Origin: Campanula takesimana
Taxonomy: Eukaryota; Streptophyta; Magnoliopsida; Asterales; Campanulaceae
Length of the DNA: 64,000 nt
Reading direction: 5' to 3'
NCBI GenBank assembly: GCA_026119855.1
Contig: JAOWBW010000861.1
Location: 62,001-126,000 of the forward strand
A model generated the notes under the pieces. The model saw only the letters and a list, made by a program, of their open reading frames with translations, had not been told where the DNA came from and did no database searches. Each line of letters opens with the position of its first letter. Positions within the stretch are counted from its first letter, which is position 1. Below are positions 54,364 through 64,000 of the stretch, one piece after another. Position numbers and translations under genes: made by a program.

Positions 54364-54664
54364 TTAGAGCATGCACAGTGGTGCGTGAACGAAACTGCCC
54401 TGTGAACGAAATTTCGTTCACAAAAACCTATATGTTGTAGTGGTAAACGAATTTTCGTTCACATACATATTATTTTAATATTAATTTTATGTTATGAAAT
54501 TAATAATTTACATTACTAAATATTATGTTTTATTAATGTCATTAAAAATAAAAACGAAAATATTTATTTTATTCATTTTGAAAATAAAATATATTTTATT
54601 ATTTTTAGTAATTGCATAATTTAAAAGACTTAAACCTCATAAATGAACATCAAATTACAATAAT

Positions 54665-55201
54665 TTAAAACATTACAATCATGAAAATTAAAAAATTAAA
54701 AACGCAAATCACAAACAAACAAACCAAAAGCAACAACGATAATAAATAAATATTATAATGCATATGAGAGCTTGTATCAGTGCTTGTATTCATGTAGGCA
54801 CTGATGAGAGCTTCATCTTCTTTATATTTCCATGCGGTGTTGGATGCTTTTTTCTTTTTTGTTGCTCCTCGTTTCCCCCTTGTGGGTACCACCTCATCTT
54901 CTTCACCACCCTCATCTTCTTCTTGCGTCTCTGGAACAAATTCGAGGTTATGTGACTCTTGAGTAAAACTTTGGTAGCTAGGTACATAACCGAAAGATGA
55001 CTGGGGGTTTAGTGGAGAACTAAATTGATGGGGTGAGTTTTGATTGAAGTTTAGAGGATTTGAGTTGTTATGGTAATTTTGAATGTTGTTTTGCCTATAA
55101 TTGTTTACGAAGTTGGGATCGTTAGCAAGCATTTGTTCGAACCAAGCATGATGATCATGATTATTTTCGGAATTATTAGAACTATTCCCGTAATCATCCA
55201 T
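54665..55201 (-). pseudogene. Truncated Harbinger Myb/SANT-like ORF
   Basis: ATG at 55201 begins an Asn/Gln/Ser-rich N-terminus (MDDYGNSSNN), then an acidic segment (EEDEGGEEDEVVPTRGKRG), a basic patch (KKKKAS) and the start of a Myb/SANT-like helix (WKYKEDEALISAYMNTSTD, about residues 126-144). The family normally continues through the full trihelix-type domain; here the sequence departs soon after SSH and becomes hydrophobic nonsense to the stop. In autonomous Harbingers this protein partners with the transposase. Such genes are often mislabelled as glutathione S-transferase T3-like. Confidence 0.72.
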
Positions 55202-55294
55202 GATCAAGAAAATGAAATCTTGAATGCTTTTGCTAACTATAGAGAGAAGAAGTAAGGAAGAAAAGGTGTACATAACCTACTCAACCTTCACCTC

Positions 55295-55302
55295 TATTTA
55301 TA
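55295..55302 (-). promoter_or_regulatory. TATA box of the Harbinger ORF
   Basis: TATAAATA on the reverse strand, about 95 bp upstream of the ATG at 55201. Confidence 0.6.
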
Positions 55303-55831
55303 GGGGAAAAAGGAAAGTGAGCGTTTTTTTATTTTTGACATAAACGACTTCGTTTGACCCAAAAGAAAATTAAAATATATGAAAAATTAAAATGTGTCAA
55401 ATTTATATAAAAAAATAAATAATATTTTTTAAATATTATTATATTAAAATAATGTCAAATATTACGAAATTAGACTCTATTTATAGAAAAAAAGAAATTA
55501 TAAACATTTTTAATATTTTTATGTAAATAATAATTTTTTAAAAAAGACAAAATTACAAAATACACATATAGCTCAAACCAATTTTCGTTCACGAAATGAA
55601 CGAAAATTTTCGTTCATGGCCATGAACCAAATTTGGATCACCACTAATTGGCATGAACCAAAATTGGTTCACAAGTTTACTCTTCATGAACCAAAAGATG
55701 GTCACGGGTGTGCATGGTCTTAGGAGATAAGCTAGCCACGTTTAGCATTTACCTCCAGCCCACAAAATGACCAAAATAACCCTAAATGTGATAAAAATTG
55801 CGAAAACCTTGCTTTAATATTTAATATAGTA

Positions 55832-56086
55832 CTACCCCGTCCCAGCTCAATGTGCACGTTTACTGTTCATGTGGTCAATTCATTCGAACTTTGATCATAA
55901 TTTTGTGAAAATCTAGCTATTATTATGCAATTTTAAAAGTTGTTATTGTTTTATTGTTAGGAATAGTATCACTAACATATTTCAAAATTGCATAGCGATA
56001 TATAGATTTTCATAAAATGAAGGTCAAAGTTCAGTCAAGTTGACCAAAAAAGTCAAACAGTACACATTGAGCTGGGACGGAGGTAG
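55832..56086. mobile_element. Stowaway-like MITE (255 bp)
   Basis: CTACCCCGTCCCAGCTCAAT on the left and its near-perfect inverse on the right, about 30 paired bases, with TA flanks at 55830-55831 and 56087-56088. Confidence 0.88.
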
Positions 56087-56102
56087 TAATAGATTTCACA
56101 AA

Positions 56103-57537
56103 GAGTAAACTACCAAAATAACCCCGCGTACTACTCCAGATTATTATATTTACCTTCGTACTATTGAAACAACCAATCTAATATGCGTACTATTAATGAA
56201 ATTACAAAAATAACCAAAACCGTTAACTAATGTTATTTAAAGTTAATGGCGTTAGATTTTTAACATATATTGCTATTATAATTTTCAAATTGCCCCCATA
56301 ACTTAACAAATTCCTAATTTTCCTAAATAAGTGCTAAAATAACCTATTTATATTTATTAATATTAACATTAACTTTAATTTAACAGCATTAACATTTTAC
56401 GTTCATTTTTAAAATATTTATAGTTCAAGTAAACAGAATTAAAAATTACATTAACTGTCTTTCAAAAAAAAATAATACATTAATTGAATTAATTAATCTT
56501 CATCAATCAACCACCACCACCACCACCATCCCCATCACCACCACCATCCCCATCACCACAACCACCATTGATTTCACCAACCTTTTCCACCATTAATCAC
56601 ATCAAAGACCCCATACATCAGGCAATGAAACATCCATTTTCAACAAGATCAAGGGATTAACCTACTACAAGATAGGAAGGAGGGCATCTGAGTCTGTGAC
56701 GGAGCTTCAATGTTGCATAACAGATATGCATCAGTGAGGGATAAGAAAGAGTGTAGAAGGATTTAGTTTTTAGATTCACAAAATCTCTCAAATGATTCAG
56801 ATCTGGAAAATTATAATAAGCTTCAAATTAAATTGCATAGGAGTATATAAAATGAAAAGAAAAAATCTTAACAGAGAGGGGAAGATAGGAGGGGCGGGTA
56901 CTCCAGAAACTCCATTTTTGCGGATGAATCGAAGTGTGAGACGAGAAAAGATTGACATGGGAGAGGGACGACTTATGAAGAGGAGAGAGAGGAGGGTGGA
57001 TCTGGAGTATACTGCTTGATTCAATACTTCTTGTGGCGGACTTCTCACGGGTTTCGTCGAACGATTTTGTTGGTCACCGGAGATCGGAAAGATCTGATGG
57101 GGATTGGAGAAAGGAACGGGTTGGTTGGCGGCAAAGGTGGGGAAGGAAAGGGAAGAAAATTGTTGGAGAAGAAGGTGTTCTGGCCGTGGTCGGGTTGGGT
57201 GACTGGAGAAGAAGTTGAAAATCACTTGGGTTTCCATCAATTTGATGTAAATGCAGATTTGATGAATGTCTGGATCTGGGTTGTTTATAAAAGGGGCTCA
57301 ATGTCTGAATAATTATTTTTTCATTTTAGCCCCTTTATATTTTGGGGTTAATTTGAAAGTTTTGATTTTAATTTTCGTTAAATTAGTAACGGCGGTTAAT
57401 ATTATAACATTCATTTAACGATTTGGGTAAATTTGATTAATTTATGAATAGTACGCAGATTAGATTAGTTGTTTCAATAGTACGAAGGTAAATTTGATAA
57501 TCTGGAATAGTACGCGGGTCACTTTGATAGTTTACTC
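56103..57537. mobile_element. Mutator-like element with TIRs over 100 bp, possible Pack-MULE
   Basis: Ends GAGTAAACTA(C/T)CAAA... are inverted copies over roughly 110 bp (left 56103-56215, right about 57425-57537), flanked by identical ATTTCACAAA (56093-56102 and 57538-57547), a Mutator-type 9-10 bp duplication. No MURA transposase is visible. The middle (about 56600-57310) is GC-richer and gene-like, with long open frames on both strands, for example a Ser/Pro-rich frame on the reverse strand from about 57240. A CAC-repeat tract is at about 56511-56570. Confidence 0.75.
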
Positions 57538-57547
57538 ATTTCACAAA

Positions 57548-58084
57548 AGAGAGGAGATTTTTTTTTGTCGAAATCTAATGAAATTTGGCTCTACTTTTGA
57601 GGAAAAAAAATGCTGAATTTTGGTATAATTTTTTTTTTTTTTTTTTTTTAAGATAATGCAGATAAAAAATGGGTGAGGAAATAAAATCCAACCAACCAGC
57701 TGGAGACACGTGGCTGAATGAGGTTGGCTGGTGTGGGATAAGGCGGCCACTCGCACGCCACACTCTCCCAGCCCGCGCGTGACAAGCACGCGCCATGTCG
57801 GCGCCACAGGTTGCTTGACGCGTGTCTTGGCAGTGCCCCACATTTTTTATCCAACACTTATTGACTGGCTCCACCACCCCCCAACTTCAACACCTCTTCC
57901 AACAAGCCCCTCCAATGGTTTCAATTGTTGACCCTCTTCCAACACCCATGTTAAATAAGCCATTGCAAATGGTCTAAACTTTAATTCAATCATGCGTGAT
58001 TGTGAAACATATATTATGAACTGGAAAATGAATAAATAATCCGTTCAAAATACAATTCTGTGCAAGCAAGTTCGATAGAAAAAC
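57548..58084. other. Intergenic, GC-richer patch, probable decayed MITE
   Basis: Contains a T20 run (about 57630-57650), a CACGTG site (about 57707) and a GC-rich patch 57740-57840. CCATTGCAAATGGTC (about 57961) resembles an end of PIF/Harbinger MITEs; a partner end is not clear. Overlapping short frames give no recognised protein. Confidence 0.4.
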
Positions 58085-59480
58085 ATGGTTCAAGGCACAA
58101 AATTTGAGGTGGTAGATGATGTTTGTGAAGAATTTGCACTTGGGAAGGATCATCACCGGTCTAGTCGGAATAGCATTGCTTGGCGTGCGAAGGAGAAATT
58201 GGAGCTAATTGTGTCAGTCCTATGGATAATCCAACTCATGCAACGAAAGGTACTTTATTCTCTTTGTTGCTTATTATACTCGCATAACATGAGTTTATTT
58301 TATGAAGCAAAAATCAAAGATACGTTACATTTTCATAAAGTTCAAGGCTCTTGTTAAAAATAAAGTCTGGCATGTTATTAAATTTCTCTGAATTGGTAGA
58401 GGCTAAGAATATATTAGTAATGAGGTTTAAAAAAAATTAGGATGATTAAAATGATTGGTAGCTCCCTGTTCACTATACTTCACAATAAAAATTAGTAAGT
58501 AAATAGAAAAATCAATCTCGTGGAGAAAATGGGCAAGTCTATGCTTCACGCAAAAGGATTGTCAATAGGTTTTTGGGTGACACTTAAAATACAGCGGTGT
58601 ATACATAATTAAGAAGAGTCCCACAAAGGCCTTATAGAAGAAACCACCATTTGAAGCATGGAATTAAAGGAAGCCATCGTTGAAACACTTATGGTGTTAA
58701 GGTGCATTTGGTACTCTCATGTTCCAAAAGAAAGGAGAAGGAAAATTGATGAAGCGTGTGAAAAGTGCATCTTTATTGGGTACGGTACCATGTCAAAACA
58801 ATATCGAGCTTGGAGCTTGAAGATAAGAACGTCTTAAGTAATTGAGATGTGTTGTTCAGTTAAAATGTTTCTTGGATTTGAAAAATAAGGGAATTGAAAA
58901 TGATGGAGCTTTTCAAGCTGATGATTCATCTAATGTTGAAGAAGATTATTGTGAAGATAAAGATCATTCAACTTCAAACAGAAGCTAAGGTCCATCATGT
59001 AGCTCTTCGACGTGTCTAAGTTCAAATTCATCTTCTCCCGACTCAAAGGAAAATGAGGAGTTTAAGTTATGTTTATGCTAGATGCAACTTTTGTGACTTA
59101 TAAGCTAAATAATTGAAGAAAGCTTACAAAGAGAAAGATTGAAGAAAATCTATTGATGATGAGATTTGTGTCATAGAGAATAACGAGACATGGGAGTTAG
59201 TTAAGAAGGAAAATGTCAATGAGATCATAGGAACCAAATGTGCATTCAAAGTGAAACTTAATGTAAATGTTTAATCAATAAAAAGAAGGCGAGATTGGTA
59301 ATTAAGGTTTATACACAACAACTTAGAGTTGATTTAAATTAAATTTTTGCATTGGCAGCTAGTTATACTATTCAAGTTGTTATTTTATAGAAGCTAAAAA
59401 TTGTCAAATCTGTATTTATTTAATGAGAATTGTAGGAAGAGATCTATGTGGAGTAGCCACAGTGTTTCATTCAAAAAGTT
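58085..59480 (+). pseudogene. Decayed Ty1/copia pol remnant
   Basis: Fragments in several frames in the right order: a pre-integrase-like segment (DDVCEEFALGKDHH and SIAWRAKEKLELI, about 58112-58210), an integrase C-terminal piece (SHVPKERRRKIDEACEKCIF, about 58717-58776), then RT pieces (ETWELVKKENVNEIIGTKC, about 59188-59243). The DVKSAFLNG-like region near 59410-59450 is hardly readable. Large parts are missing and stops are frequent. No LTRs are found, so it is an old relic unrelated to element E by sequence. Confidence 0.65.
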
Positions 59481-59499
59481 AAAGTTAAAATGAGAGTTT

Positions 59500-59982
59500 C
59501 ATTTTCTCTTTTTATTTGTCTCCAAAAGTTAATCTCATTAACGAAATGAACGCTTTAAAATCACTGAATTTTTAAACCTAATGTCACCTTAACATGTTTG
59601 AAATTTCATACGAGGCTATCAGACCGAGATAATATTGTTGTGCCTTCCTATCTTGAAAAAAGTCGCTCCATCAAAAGCATATATGACAGAATAAAAATGA
59701 AGTTTGCCCCATGATTAAGGAATAATAATAATAAATTCAAATTAGTCCCACACACTATAATAAGAAAATAATCATTAAAATGGAAATGATAGATAAATTA
59801 GAGTACATTCTTTCAAAAATGTTGATAAGCCAAATACATGTACCCAAAAAAGACACATACCTGCATGAACAGATGGAATTGCGGTTTAATGAAGAAGATG
59901 ATCACGAAGACACTTAATAGCAAACATGTCCAAATGATTTTCAACTTATCGATCAGCTTAGAGATAAAAAATTCTTGACGTG
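59500..59982. other. Intergenic, nothing recognised
   Basis: AT-rich sequence without supported coding, repeat or regulatory features. Confidence 0.5.
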
Positions 59983-60615
59983 TGATGACGCCCTAGATTT
60001 CTGGGGTCACAGAGATAGAACTCCAACTTTGCTGTCTCTTGATCCTGATCACAACACAAACAAGAACACCGTTAAGACCAAGGCCGGGTTGGAATCCGGC
60101 TTAAGCCCTCGGGTGTGAGAGTAAGATCTCTGAGGAAAACCTAGGAAGAAGGTTCAATGAAGACCTTGTGTGTGTGAATAGGATAGAGCACGTACCTCTC
60201 TCATGGGGCGAAAAGGGGTATATATATGACCAAGGGAAAGAAACCTGCACAAGGTACTAACCACCCTGGTACTGGGGGGACACGTGGCGAGTCCCCAGTG
60301 GATCGGTCAGGAGAGTGGCTGGGAAGGTGGCGTGTCTGTCAGGGAAGCATGGTTCCATCACCAACCGTTATGGTGTGTCAGGTACGGTTAGGTGACGCCT
60401 CGCGTACGTTTGTGCCAGCTGGGCACTACGGGCTCCTCAGGATGACGGGAGGCAGAGTCAACTCGGGCATATTCATCAGGAGATAAATCCTCTCGGGCTT
60501 ACTAGCCCGCGTTCCTTGTCGGTTAGGCCTCCAGAGTTCAGGTCCGGTTCGGGCGCGTTAGATCGCATTGATTCTAGACCGGCGAGCATCCGGCCCAGAA
60601 GGCTCGGTCTCATCA
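59983..60615 (+). repeat. Candidate 5' LTR of a large element F that runs off the window
   Basis: Begins TGATGACGCC and ends GGTCTCATCA, giving TG...CA ends with the 6-bp inverted TGATGA/TCATCA. It has a TATATATAT box at about 60219-60227 and is GC-richer than the DNA to its left. TGGCCCCTAACTCC directly follows and may be the primer-binding site, but I cannot match the tRNA. The second LTR would be right of the window. Confidence 0.5.
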
Positions 60616-60937
60616 GTGGCCCCTAACTCCGAGGGTTAGCTCATTCATGTGCGGCACGAGGAGTTATACTTCCTAGGCTCGATTCGGGCAAATTGCAATT
60701 AATGCGGGCACGGATTGCAATGGGACGGGAGTCTTAGAATAGTGGTTGACGAAAGGACAGGTGGGGCCCCTTGTGTCAGGCTAGTGGCGTAGCCATCTGT
60801 CTTTTGACATGACCAGGAGCACGTCCATTAAATGCGAACCGTCATCGGTATTCGAAAAAGCAATTCCCGCCTCTTCACTTTTCGGGTTTCGATCGGGTTA
60901 CCAGATATTTCGGGTCGGTCCGACCCATTTTTGGCGC
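60616..60937 (+). other. Untranslated region between candidate LTR and internal promoter
   Basis: GC-richer than the left flank. Starts with the possible primer-binding site and contains no supported ORF. Confidence 0.4.
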
Positions 60938-60945
60938 TATAAATA
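60938..60945 (+). promoter_or_regulatory. TATA box upstream of the element F gene
   Basis: TATAAATA in the context GGCGCTATAAATACC, followed after about 25-60 bp by a pyrimidine-rich leader. It is about 320 bp downstream of the candidate LTR, so the gene may have its own promoter. Confidence 0.6.
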
Positions 60946-61075
60946 CCACGGATGTTGAATCATTCCAAACTTTCGTAACTTCCGTCTCTCTACCTTCCAG
61001 TTCCAACGAATACTTTGCTTCTCTGGATTCCTGACTCCGAAGATCTCGTTCTCGTTCCTCACTTCAAATTCGCAG

Positions 61076-61294
61076 GTATTGTTCCGCACCTCACTTTTTT
61101 CTTCTTTGTTTCGATTCGTCGTTTTAATTTCTGCCATTCTTTTCGTTGCCGTTTTTCGAGCGCGAACCCTAAAAATTTTGCTCCCGTCGAGCTTTCGGAT
61201 TTGTACGAGAGTTGTGTGACTTCTCGTAGCCTCGCGTCTTCGAGTCCAAATTCTGGCCCCTAACTTCTGAAAACTTGCTGAAATATTGTTGTAG
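61076..61294 (+). other. Probable 5'-UTR intron of the element F gene
   Basis: Donor CGCAG|GTATTG at 61076 and acceptor TTGTTGTAG|CCATGG ending at 61294, two bases before the ATG. Leader introns are common in plant genes. Confidence 0.5.
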
Positions 61295-61296
61295 CC

Positions 61297-62854
61297 ATGG
61301 AAGGGCTGGATTTAGGGCGTAAACTCCGTCCCGACCTGTTTGGTTGCTGCCGGAGGACCGGTGGGGTATACAGGCTCCTGTTAAACGCCTGGAAACGGCT
61401 GTCCTTGAATGAGTTCATTGCCATAGGTTTAGCGTATAGCTGGGAACCCTGGGTCTTGCCCCTGTTGTGGGAAACAGGTCCCTCCGTCCATTATGACTCC
61501 ACAAGGATGAGGGTGTTGGGGGGAGAGGAACACTTGGGCATTTTTGTCACGGCTGTTTTAACTCGATTCCCCGATAATGTAGATATGGCTGGAAATGCTA
61601 GAAGGTTGGTAAGGTCGTGCGGGGAGCGTGTAGCCTCGAGTGGCCCTGATTCTCTCAGTTGGATGGACGCTCCTTTTAACGAGGACGAGCAGGCACGATC
61701 TCCGGGCTTGGCCCCTGGTGTTATTGAAGTCACGAGCAGTGCGGAGGCTTCCGATCAAGAAGTGGGGGTTGATGGTGAAACCGCTCTTGAGGATGAGGTT
61801 GGGGCGATCGTGGCTCACGGGCTAGTAGATGAGTCTGAGTCATCTGAGACACCTTCTGACCCCCGGGGGGATTTAGAGAGAATGGCCCCAGGTACAGCGC
61901 GTATGGTCAAGCGCATTCGCTCCCCGGTTCAAATATTGGCTTCCTTCCCCGAGGGGCCCGACGATAGGGTCAAGAGCCAGGCCGGAGCTTCCAGCTCAGG
62001 AGCGGGCATGGTGGAGGAGCAGGACTCCGATGATGAGTTTTTAACCGTGTACCACATCGATCGCAAAGTCTACCTTGTCGGCGGTCTCGATGATTATTCC
62101 TCTCCGTCAGGGAGCAATTTGGCTGGTCCTGCCCGCGTCCGGGCAGATAATATCGCCTGCGTGTTTTATCCCGTTCAGTTTGAGAATGGCCTCCGGCTTC
62201 CCTTGGACCCGTTCATTTGCGAGTTCCTGGAGTTTTCCAAGTGCCTTCCCATGGACTTGACTCCCAACGCGATTCGTTACCTGGTGTCTTTTATTGTTGT
62301 GAGCAGGGTATTGGGATATGAACCCTCTTTGTCCGCCTTGTACGTTTTCTTCACTCATCAGGTCACCGCGAGCAGTTTGAGCTTGAAAACGAAGCCTAGG
62401 TCGAAAAAGATCTTTTCTGCGGCTTTTAATAAATTCGATCAGTGGCAGAGATATCCTCTGGTGATTCAGAATCGACTCGGGTGGCCCTTTTCTAAGCCTG
62501 ATAATACTTCCCCGCTGTCCATATCTTCCAAGGATTATCCTAGCTCAGATGGGGGTATTGAGCTTGCGTCCGCCATGCAGGATTACCTCGCCCGGCATAC
62601 GAAATCAGTGACTTTAGAGGACCAGACTGTGGTCGTGGTTGAACAAGTTTTCGACGTTCAAGCCATCATCAACAACGAGAGTCTTTTGGCTTACGCCGGG
62701 GTGGCCCCATGCCGAAATCCTGATTTTGAGAGCAGGGTTAGCATGACTCCTATGTGGCGGGATCCTTGCTGGAGGGTTCACCAGGATTTTGCCTTTGCCC
62801 ATGAGTGCTCTGCTTGCCGATTGGGGGAACAATGCCCGGATCCGGGCTTGACTG
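61297..62854 (+). CDS. Element F gene, exon 1: 'gypsy-type transposon domain' protein
   Basis: ATG in a GCCATGG context opens a frame to 62871. The second half has a block typical of the Pfam family 'putative gypsy type transposon' (Transposase_28): FENGLRLPLDPFICEFLEFS, MDLTPNAIRYLVSF and GYEPSLSALYVFF, about residues 290-355. Before it is a long acidic, probably disordered region (about residues 120-250). The last codons before the donor (CPDPGLT) are followed by GTCTTT at 62855. A phase-1 splice to 62939 continues in frame, which supports the model over the unspliced stop. The protein's role is unknown; such genes travel with large plant LTR elements. Confidence 0.7.
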
Positions 62855-62938
62855 GTCTTTTTCATACTTAATCAACTGGAATTCCATACCTGTTAGTTTA
62901 TCCGATCATATCTGACTGACTGTTACTTTTGCCTGCAG
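62855..62938 (+). other. Intron between exons 1 and 2 of the element F gene
   Basis: 84 nt, GT...AG, U-rich with acceptor TTTTGCCTGCAG. Phase 1 on both sides. Confidence 0.65.
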
Positions 62939-63585
62939 ATCCCACTGATACCATGCCTCCCAAGAATATTAATGCCTTGAGATTGGCTGCGAAGCAGCGG
63001 GAGGCTGAGGCGAAGCAGCAGAGGCAGGCCGAAATGCGCAAGGCCGAGGCCCCAGGGAGAAAACTGCCGGTTACGGATCTTCTGGACAAGGCAAAGAAGG
63101 TTGTTGCAGTTGTCCCGACGACTGGCGAGCTTCCTCTACGGCCCCGCGGGAGCGGACGGGGAAAGGATTTGACAGGCTCGGGGTCTCCCACTCCCTCGCA
63201 TGATGCAGGCAGAACAGTGCTCGAGGCTACGAAGAAAAGGGGACCGAGTCCGGTCGCTGACCCCTTGCCTCCAAAAAATAAACAGCCCCGCCTGGAGTCT
63301 CCTTCTCGCGGCTTTACCGTATCCTCCCCCGCCAAAGGGACCTTATGCTCGGAGCGCTTCCCCGTCGAACTAATTGAAGACAAGGACCGAGCTAAGGAGT
63401 TTGGGAAGAAAGTAGCTGAGGCCCCTGAGGTATATGGGGTTGATCTCCATAGCCGCCGCGACTTCAATTCTTATGTTGGCGATGGGCTTCTGCACCGGAT
63501 GAATTTCCCGGACTATCAACAGAAGGTGCTGTCCAAGACCAACTTCCTGACCGCCCTGGGTCACGCGGGCTTGGCTATGACTGAG
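62939..63585 (+). CDS. Element F gene, exon 2
   Basis: Open from the acceptor. It encodes a Lys/Arg/Glu/Ala-rich helix (QREAEAKQQRQAEMRKAEA), then a Pro/Ser/Gly-rich basic linker (residues about 45-125 of the exon), then a folded-looking segment (FPVELIEDKDRAKEFGKKV, VYGVDLHSRRDFNSYVGDG). It ends ATGACTGAG|GTTAGTG in phase 0. The reverse-strand open frame over the same bases (about 63467-62898) is a high-GC shadow. Confidence 0.65.
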
Positions 63586-63708
63586 GTTAGTGTCTCACTT
63601 TCCATGTCTAAACCGACGTGCTCTTTCTTTTTATACATCGATCCTTTGACCCTCTAATTCCTCGTCCCGATTTTTAATATAATCTCCACATGCTCCTTTA
63701 TTAATCAG
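63586..63708 (+). other. Intron between exons 2 and 3 of the element F gene
   Basis: 123 nt from GTTAGTGTCTC to TTATTAATCAG; phase 0 both sides. Without splicing the frame stops at 63657. Confidence 0.6.
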
Positions 63709-64000
63709 GTTAGCAATGACCTGCTATATATGCGGTCTCAGTATGAAGCCGAAGTTGCCTTGGCCGCGGCGAGGGGGAAGAATCTGGCGGAGGCGAAGGA
63801 TGAGATTGCCCGCCTGTCCAAGGTCCTGGAGGGCTCGGGAGAGGAGCTTAAGAATAAAGATGCCGAGTTGATGACTGCTGTCAAGGAGAACTCCAAACTG
63901 AGCAACGATCTCGACGCAGCTCGCGAGGCCAAAGACCGGGCTGAGGCTGAAAAAGCAACCGTTGAGTCTGAAAAGCAACGACTCGAAGCTCGCCTGGCCG
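63709..64000 (+). CDS. Element F gene, exon 3 (runs off the window)
   Basis: Open to the last base. Starts VSNDLLYMRSQYEAEVALAA and continues as a Lys/Glu/Ala-rich heptad-like coiled coil. Proteins with the Transposase_28 domain commonly have such myosin-like coiled-coil tails. The end is outside the window. Confidence 0.65.

Larger units (their letters stand above)
54367..55719 (-). mobile_element. PIF/Harbinger deletion derivative (1353 bp)
   Basis: Inverted ends GA(G/C)CATGCACA at both termini are flanked by TTA (54364-54366 and 55720-55722). Subterminal regions carry many copies of a TTTCGTTCA / ATGAACCAA motif near both ends, as expected for transposase-binding repeats. Only the start of the Myb/SANT-like ORF is kept and the DDE transposase ORF is gone, so it would depend on an autonomous relative. 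Confidence 0.78.

Noticed and set aside
57575..57931. Several overlapping ORFs around the GC-rich patch
   Set aside because: Open in many frames at once, no start context or domain; probably decayed MITE sequence.
62898..63467. 189-codon reverse-strand ORF
   Set aside because: Shadow of the GC-rich coding exon on the forward strand, with low-complexity Ser/Arg composition.

Overview
This is nuclear DNA from an angiosperm, most likely a eudicot; I cannot name the species. It is a stack of nested transposable elements in AT-rich intergenic sequence. The plant origin is shown by Ty3/gypsy chromoviruses, a very long Sirevirus-like Ty1/copia element, Stowaway, Tourist, Harbinger and Mutator-type elements, a candidate Helitron, and one host gene for plastid ribosomal protein S21. 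There are no operons, CRISPR arrays or tRNA genes. The tRNA-like motifs are retrotransposon primer-binding sites.

Layout. 1-6738: decayed Tekay/Del-like chromovirus A (+), 5' LTR cut by the window edge. 6739-15697: relative B (-), whose left LTR is cut exactly where A ends, as expected if A inserted into B. B's right LTR holds a 2.2-kb solo LTR with TSD TCGAC (13043-15265). 15698-18124: AT-rich DNA with a large inverted repeat. 18125-23704: a Stowaway-like MITE interrupted by gypsy element C (-, TSD GAGGG). 23705-26459: MITEs and weak exon-like pieces. 26460-33818: candidate Helitron containing gypsy element D (-, 27255-32525, TSD AGTAA), a close relative of C. 33819-35207: exon-like fragments and MITE debris.

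35213-49051: copia element E (+, TSD CTTTA), about 13.8 kb, with LTRs only about 0.6% different. It has gag, PR-INT, RT and RNase H, then two extra reading frames between pol and the 3' LTR: an intact antisense ORF of about 282 codons and a broken sense ORF region of about 3.4 kb, pointing away from each other. Its LTRs carry six hairpins with a near-constant 9-nt loop and covarying stems. A possible 77-nt intron lies between the gag-side and pol frames, and the whole element is strewn with TGACAGCT motifs. E is the most unusual part of the window.

49057-53450: MITEs, including a Tourist-like element full of A+T microsatellite with a Stowaway inside it. 53715-54144: plastid S21 gene, with an apparent frameshift in its transit-peptide region. 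54367-55719: deletion derivative of a PIF/Harbinger element retaining part of the Myb/SANT-like ORF. 56103-57537: Mutator-like element with TIRs over 100 bp and a possible captured host fragment. 58085-59480: decayed copia remnant. 59983 to the end: candidate LTR, then a TATA box, a 5'-UTR intron and a multi-exon gene for a 'gypsy-type transposon domain' protein, continuing past the window.

A to D are clearly broken by stops, frameshifts or deletions. E is young but carries many single-base frameshifts. The host gene content I can support is one gene plus a few unrecognised exon-like fragments.
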